In this document: positions 61,253 to 64,000 of the stretch, piece after piece | Position numbering within the stretch: the first letter of the stretch is position 1 | Layout: each line of letters opens with the position of its first letter | Source: CALNYZ01 sp942490945 | Lineage (GTDB): Bacteria > Pseudomonadota > Gammaproteobacteria > UBA6429 > Thiohalophilaceae | Assembly (NCBI GenBank): GCA_942490945.1 | Contig: CALNYZ010000018.1 | Location: 1,426,001-1,490,000, forward strand | Direction: 5' to 3' | Length of the DNA stretch: 64,000 nucleotides | Notes under the pieces: model-generated | Seen by the model: the letters and a program-made list of their open reading frames with translations, nothing else | Told to the model about the DNA's origin: nothing | Database searches by the model: none | Made by a program: the position numbers and the translations under genes

Positions 61253-62530
61253 TTAAAGGCTGTCATCAACGCTGTCACGAGGAAACAGGTACTTCACATC
61301 AAAAATTACGTGGTCGAGCTTCATGTAAGTACGTATTTTATCAATACCGAGTTCCAGAAACTGTTTGTGTGAAACTGCAATAATCGCGGCATCATATTTC
61401 TTGTCCTCAAGTTTATTCAATATTGAAATATTATATTCTTTCTGGACGAGCGTTGAATCAACCCATGGATCGTAAACGGCCACATTTGTGCTGTATGTCT
61501 TTAATTCATTGATAATATCTATAACTCTTGTATTGCGGAAATCCGGGCAGTTCTCCTTAAATGTAAAACCCATTATCAGAATGTTTGATCCAGAGATAGG
61601 TATAGATTTTTTCGCCATCAATTTTATTACTCTATCTGCTACATGAATACCCATGTTATCGTTTATTCGCCGGCCTGCAAGTATGACTTCCGGGTTGTAA
61701 CCAATTGCTTGTGCTTTATGCGTTAAATAATAAGGGTCAACGCCAATGCAGTGCCCACCCACAAGTCCGGGTGTAAATTTTAGAAAATTCCATTTTGTAC
61801 CGGCTGCTTCCAATACTTCATCTGTTGGTATTCCAAGCCGGACAAAGATAAGAGCAAGCTCATTAATTAAGGCTATATTTATATCACGTTGTGTATTTTC
61901 TATAACTTTGGCCGCTTCGGCGACCTTTATACTGCTTGCTTTATGTGTGCCCGCTTTTATAATCGAGCCATATAGTTCATTCACATAATCTGCTGCTTCG
62001 GGTGTCGAACCCGAAGTAACTTTAATGATGGTAGTAAGTCTGTGTTCTTTGTCGCCCGGGTTTATACGTTCCGGACTATATCCACAAAAGAAGTCTTCAT
62101 TAAATACTAGCCCGGATGCTTGTTCCAGAAGAGGCACACATATCTCTTCAGTAACGCCAGGGTAGACAGTAGATTCAAAAATTACAATATCGTTCTTTGA
62201 TAGTAACGAACCTACAAACTTACTGGCATTTTCAACCAAGGTGAGATCAGGGCGTTTATACTCATCAATTGGCGTAGGTACAGTTACTATATATATATTT
62301 GATTCATTGAGATCCTTCGCATCATCAGTAAAGATCAGATTTTTTGCTGCTGTAAATTCTTCAGAAGTTGTTTCAAGTGTTGTATCGATATTTTGTTTTA
62401 GATCAGCAATACGCTGTTGATTGATATCGTAGCCAATTGTTGAGTAAATACGTCCAAACTCGACAGCCAAAGGCAAGCCGACGTAGCCAAGTCCGATAAT
62501 AGCAATTTTAGGCTGGGATTTTTTAAACAT
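61253..62530 (-). CDS. UDP-N-acetyl-hexosamine/uronic acid-type 6-dehydrogenase (TviB/WbpA family)
   Basis: The 425-residue product has IAIIGLGYVGLPLAVEFGRI, YIVTVPTPIDEYKRPDL, FESTVYPGVTEEICVPLLE and the catalytic-Cys loop FTPGLVGGHCIGVDPYYLTH. ILIMGFTFKENCPDFRNTRV is the TviB-type second signature. This family oxidises UDP-GlcNAc or UDP-GalNAc to the uronic acid. The closest group by these motifs is TviB (VipA), but substrate needs testing. The start is ATG 62530; the longer frame to 62680 is not supported. With the downstream epimerase it makes an amino-uronate or uronate sugar. Confidence 0.9.
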   Translation of the reverse strand: MFKKSQPKIAIIGLGYVGLPLAVEFGRIYSTIGYDINQQRIADLKQNIDTTLETTSEEFTAAKNLIFTDDAKDLNESNIYIVTVPTPIDEYKRPDLTLVENASKFVGSLLSKNDIVIFESTVYPGVTEEICVPLLEQASGLVFNEDFFCGYSPERINPGDKEHRLTTIIKVTSGSTPEAADYVNELYGSIIKAGTHKASSIKVAEAAKVIENTQRDINIALINELALIFVRLGIPTDEVLEAAGTKWNFLKFTPGLVGGHCIGVDPYYLTHKAQAIGYNPEVILAGRRINDNMGIHVADRVIKLMAKKSIPISGSNILIMGFTFKENCPDFRNTRVIDIINELKTYSTNVAVYDPWVDSTLVQKEYNISILNKLEDKKYDAAIIAVSHKQFLELGIDKIRTYMKLDHVIFDVKYLFPRDSVDDSL

Positions 62531-62663
62531 AGTGAATGTTCTCAAGTAAGTATGTAAAGTAAAGTCGTAGTATATCGAGTATTCGTAGCTAAAAATAAAA
62601 TGTTCAAATACGAAAGGACGATTATTGTATAATGATTTAACTTGCCGGATTTTATTCCAGTCA

Positions 62664-62681
62664 ATTGTTGTTTTCAACAAT
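62664..62681. repeat. Hairpin in the 62531-62808 intergenic region
   Basis: ATTGTTG at 62664-62670 pairs with CAACAAT at 62675-62681 around TTTT. It lies upstream of both divergent units. An imperfect palindrome, TTCGAGCTATAGTTCGA, is also present near 62735-62755. No clear promoter or gene was found in the remaining AT-rich sequence. Confidence 0.35.
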
Positions 62682-62808
62682 ATCTATCTGATTTTAATAG
62701 AAAAAAAATGATATTTACATTGTTTTTAACTATTATTCGAGCTATAGTTCGATTCTTCTTGAAGACGGGCTATTTTAAGCAGCTCAGTTTTGTGTCTTGG
62801 AGCTACAT

Positions 62809-64000
62809 GTGACATCCGTTCGGGTATTTAAACACTATATTCGCTTGCCATTCATCGTGCTTGGACTATCCGAGTTTGTCCTCATGATAATTTCTGTCTA
62901 TGCAGCGGCATACACATATTCAATTTTTATCAGTAATACCTACGAGGTTGATCAAATAATTGGCTCCGTATTTCCACGCTCGATAATATTTGCCAGTGTC
63001 ATGTTAATTAGTATGGTCGCATTGGGATTATACCAGACACGATTACGCGAAGGAATTTTAGGTTATTTCCTTCGGTTATCTGCAAGTTTCTTTTTCGGCA
63101 CGTTGGTTATCGCGCTGATTTTTTATGCTTTCCCGTCACTGTTTTTAGGTCGTGGTGCATTGTTAATGTCGGAAGCTTACGCCTTTGTGGTGATTAGTAT
63201 TGTTCGCAATGTCATGTATTTTGCGGAACCAAGTATATTTAAAAAACGTATTCTTGTATTAGGTGCCGGTGAGAGGGCTTTTTCTGTTACAGAATTACGC
63301 CGCCGCAGCGACAGGGTCGGATTCAGCATTATGGGGTTTGTCCATATTCGTGGCGAACATGATAAAGTCAGTGCCGATAAAGTGATTCATTTGAATGCGC
63401 CGTTACCGGAATTTTGCGCCACGCATGATATTGATGAAATAGTTCTTGCTGTTAACGACCGACGCAAAGGATTTCCAATGCGTGAGTTACTGGATTGCAA
63501 GATGAGTGGTATTGATGTTGTTGATGTGATGACTTTCTTTGAGCGCGAAACGAGCAAAATAAAAATTGACCACTTACAATTGAGTTATTTTTTATATTCT
63601 GATGGTTTCCAACAAAGTATAGCACGTCTCTATTCAAAGCGTGTATTTGATGTTATTGCAAGCAGCTTGTTGCTTTTTATCACCTGGCCGATTATGGCAG
63701 TCACTACGATTGCAATTTACCTCACGGAAGGATTTAACAAACCGATTCTTTATCGCCAGGTTCGGGTTGGTGAAGATGGGAGACCTTTTCAGGTACTTAA
63801 ATTTAGAAGTATGCGGGTCGATGCTGAAAAAGATGGTAAAGCACAATGGGCGATGAAAAATGATTCGCGTGTCACGATAGTTGGTGGTTTTATCAGGAAA
63901 GTGCGAATTGACGAATTGCCACAAATTTTTAATGTGTTACGAGGTGATATGAGTTTTGTGGGTCCACGTCCGGAACGCCCGGAGTTTGTAGGTGAGTTAA
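62809..64000 (+). CDS. EpsB-type undecaprenyl-phosphate sugar phosphotransferase, cut by the window edge
   Basis: The frame is open from GTG 62809 (GGAG at 62799-62802 is six bases upstream) to the edge, 397 residues. It has several N-terminal spans (for example LGLSEFVLMIISVYAAAYT), a Rossmann-like middle (RILVLGAGERAFSVTEL) and a C-terminal bacterial sugar transferase domain. That domain is visible as YSKRVFDVIASSLLLFITWP, LYRQVRVGEDGRPFQVLKFR and VRIDELPQIFNVLRGDMSFV. It transfers sugar-1-phosphate to undecaprenyl phosphate to start a polysaccharide. The layout matches the sugar transferase family seen in exosortase/PEP-CTERM loci. About 60-70 C-terminal residues are missing. Confidence 0.92.
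   Translation, partial: MTSVRVFKHYIRLPFIVLGLSEFVLMIISVYAAAYTYSIFISNTYEVDQIIGSVFPRSIIFASVMLISMVALGLYQTRLREGILGYFLRLSASFFFGTLVIALIFYAFPSLFLGRGALLMSEAYAFVVISIVRNVMYFAEPSIFKKRILVLGAGERAFSVTELRRRSDRVGFSIMGFVHIRGEHDKVSADKVIHLNAPLPEFCATHDIDEIVLAVNDRRKGFPMRELLDCKMSGIDVVDVMTFFERETSKIKIDHLQLSYFLYSDGFQQSIARLYSKRVFDVIASSLLLFITWPIMAVTTIAIYLTEGFNKPILYRQVRVGEDGRPFQVLKFRSMRVDAEKDGKAQWAMKNDSRVTIVGGFIRKVRIDELPQIFNVLRGDMSFVGPRPERPEFVGEL

Noticed and set aside
62531..62680. Longer N-terminus (50 residues) for the TviB-type dehydrogenase
   Set aside because: The extra residues lack family similarity and the sequence is AT-rich intergenic; the canonical MFKKSQPKIAIIG start is at 62530.

Overview
This window is chromosomal DNA from a gammaproteobacterium. 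The evidence is gene order: yciI-yciB, rnm/yciO-trpS-scpA-scpB-rluB, gph-ubiG-mtaD facing mtnA-gyrA-serC-pheA-hisC-tyrA-aroA-cmk-rpsA-ihfB, aspC facing uvrB, and tRNA-Val-thrS-infC-rpmI-rplT-pheS-pheT-ihfA-merR-tRNA-Pro. As I remember it, much of this order is shared with Pseudomonas-type genomes. Base composition is intermediate and is clearly AT-richer in the polysaccharide genes. I cannot name a genus. I saw no IS element, phage gene or CRISPR array.

Left part (1-12.75 kb): a minus-strand yciI (cut by the edge), yciB and an unrecognised gene; then a plus-strand run of information-processing genes (rnm, yciO, trpS, scpA, scpB, rluB). Minus-strand genes follow: a stand-alone Ycf46 N-domain-like protein, a diguanylate cyclase, and an overlapping hpnC-hpnD-hpnE-yciK operon for squalene synthesis. 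Next (12.8-18.3 kb) come a small membrane protein, rmuC, gph, ubiG and the methylthioadenosine salvage pair mtaD/mtnA.

Central part (18.4-34.8 kb): gyrA, then a long plus-strand serine/aromatic amino acid run (serC, serA, pheA, manC, hisC, tyrA, aroA, cmk). manC, which serves GDP-mannose synthesis, sits inside this run. Then come rpsA with a three-hairpin leader, ihfB, lapA-lapB, pyrF and a small ComEA-like protein.

Polysaccharide locus 1 (34.9-45.3 kb): a MarR-type EPS regulator and an RfaH-like antiterminator precede uxs, gmd, fcl, a Wzy/WaaL-like membrane protein, an SDR, an FAD oxidoreductase, a GtrA protein, ugd and galU. Together with manC these give routes to GDP-mannose, GDP-L-fucose, UDP-glucose, UDP-glucuronate and UDP-xylose. 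No recognisable glycosyltransferase is present here. The locus ends at tRNA-Asn, aspC and uvrB, the same chromosomal neighbourhood used by O-antigen loci in Pseudomonas.

Sulfation cassette (49.0-52.1 kb): an arylsulfotransferase-like beta-propeller, two small membrane proteins and a PAPS-type sulfotransferase are packed head to tail. I do not recognise this four-gene combination as a described system.

Right part: tRNA-Val, then thrS preceded by a hairpin whose loop equals the tRNA-Thr(GGU) anticodon loop, infC with a likely AUC start codon, rpmI, rplT, an attenuator-like hairpin, pheS-pheT, ihfA, a MerR regulator and tRNA-Pro. From 60.2 kb a second polysaccharide locus begins: UDP-glucuronate epimerase, a TviB-type UDP-sugar dehydrogenase, and an EpsB-type initiating sugar transferase cut by the right edge. 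That last family is often associated with exosortase/PEP-CTERM loci.
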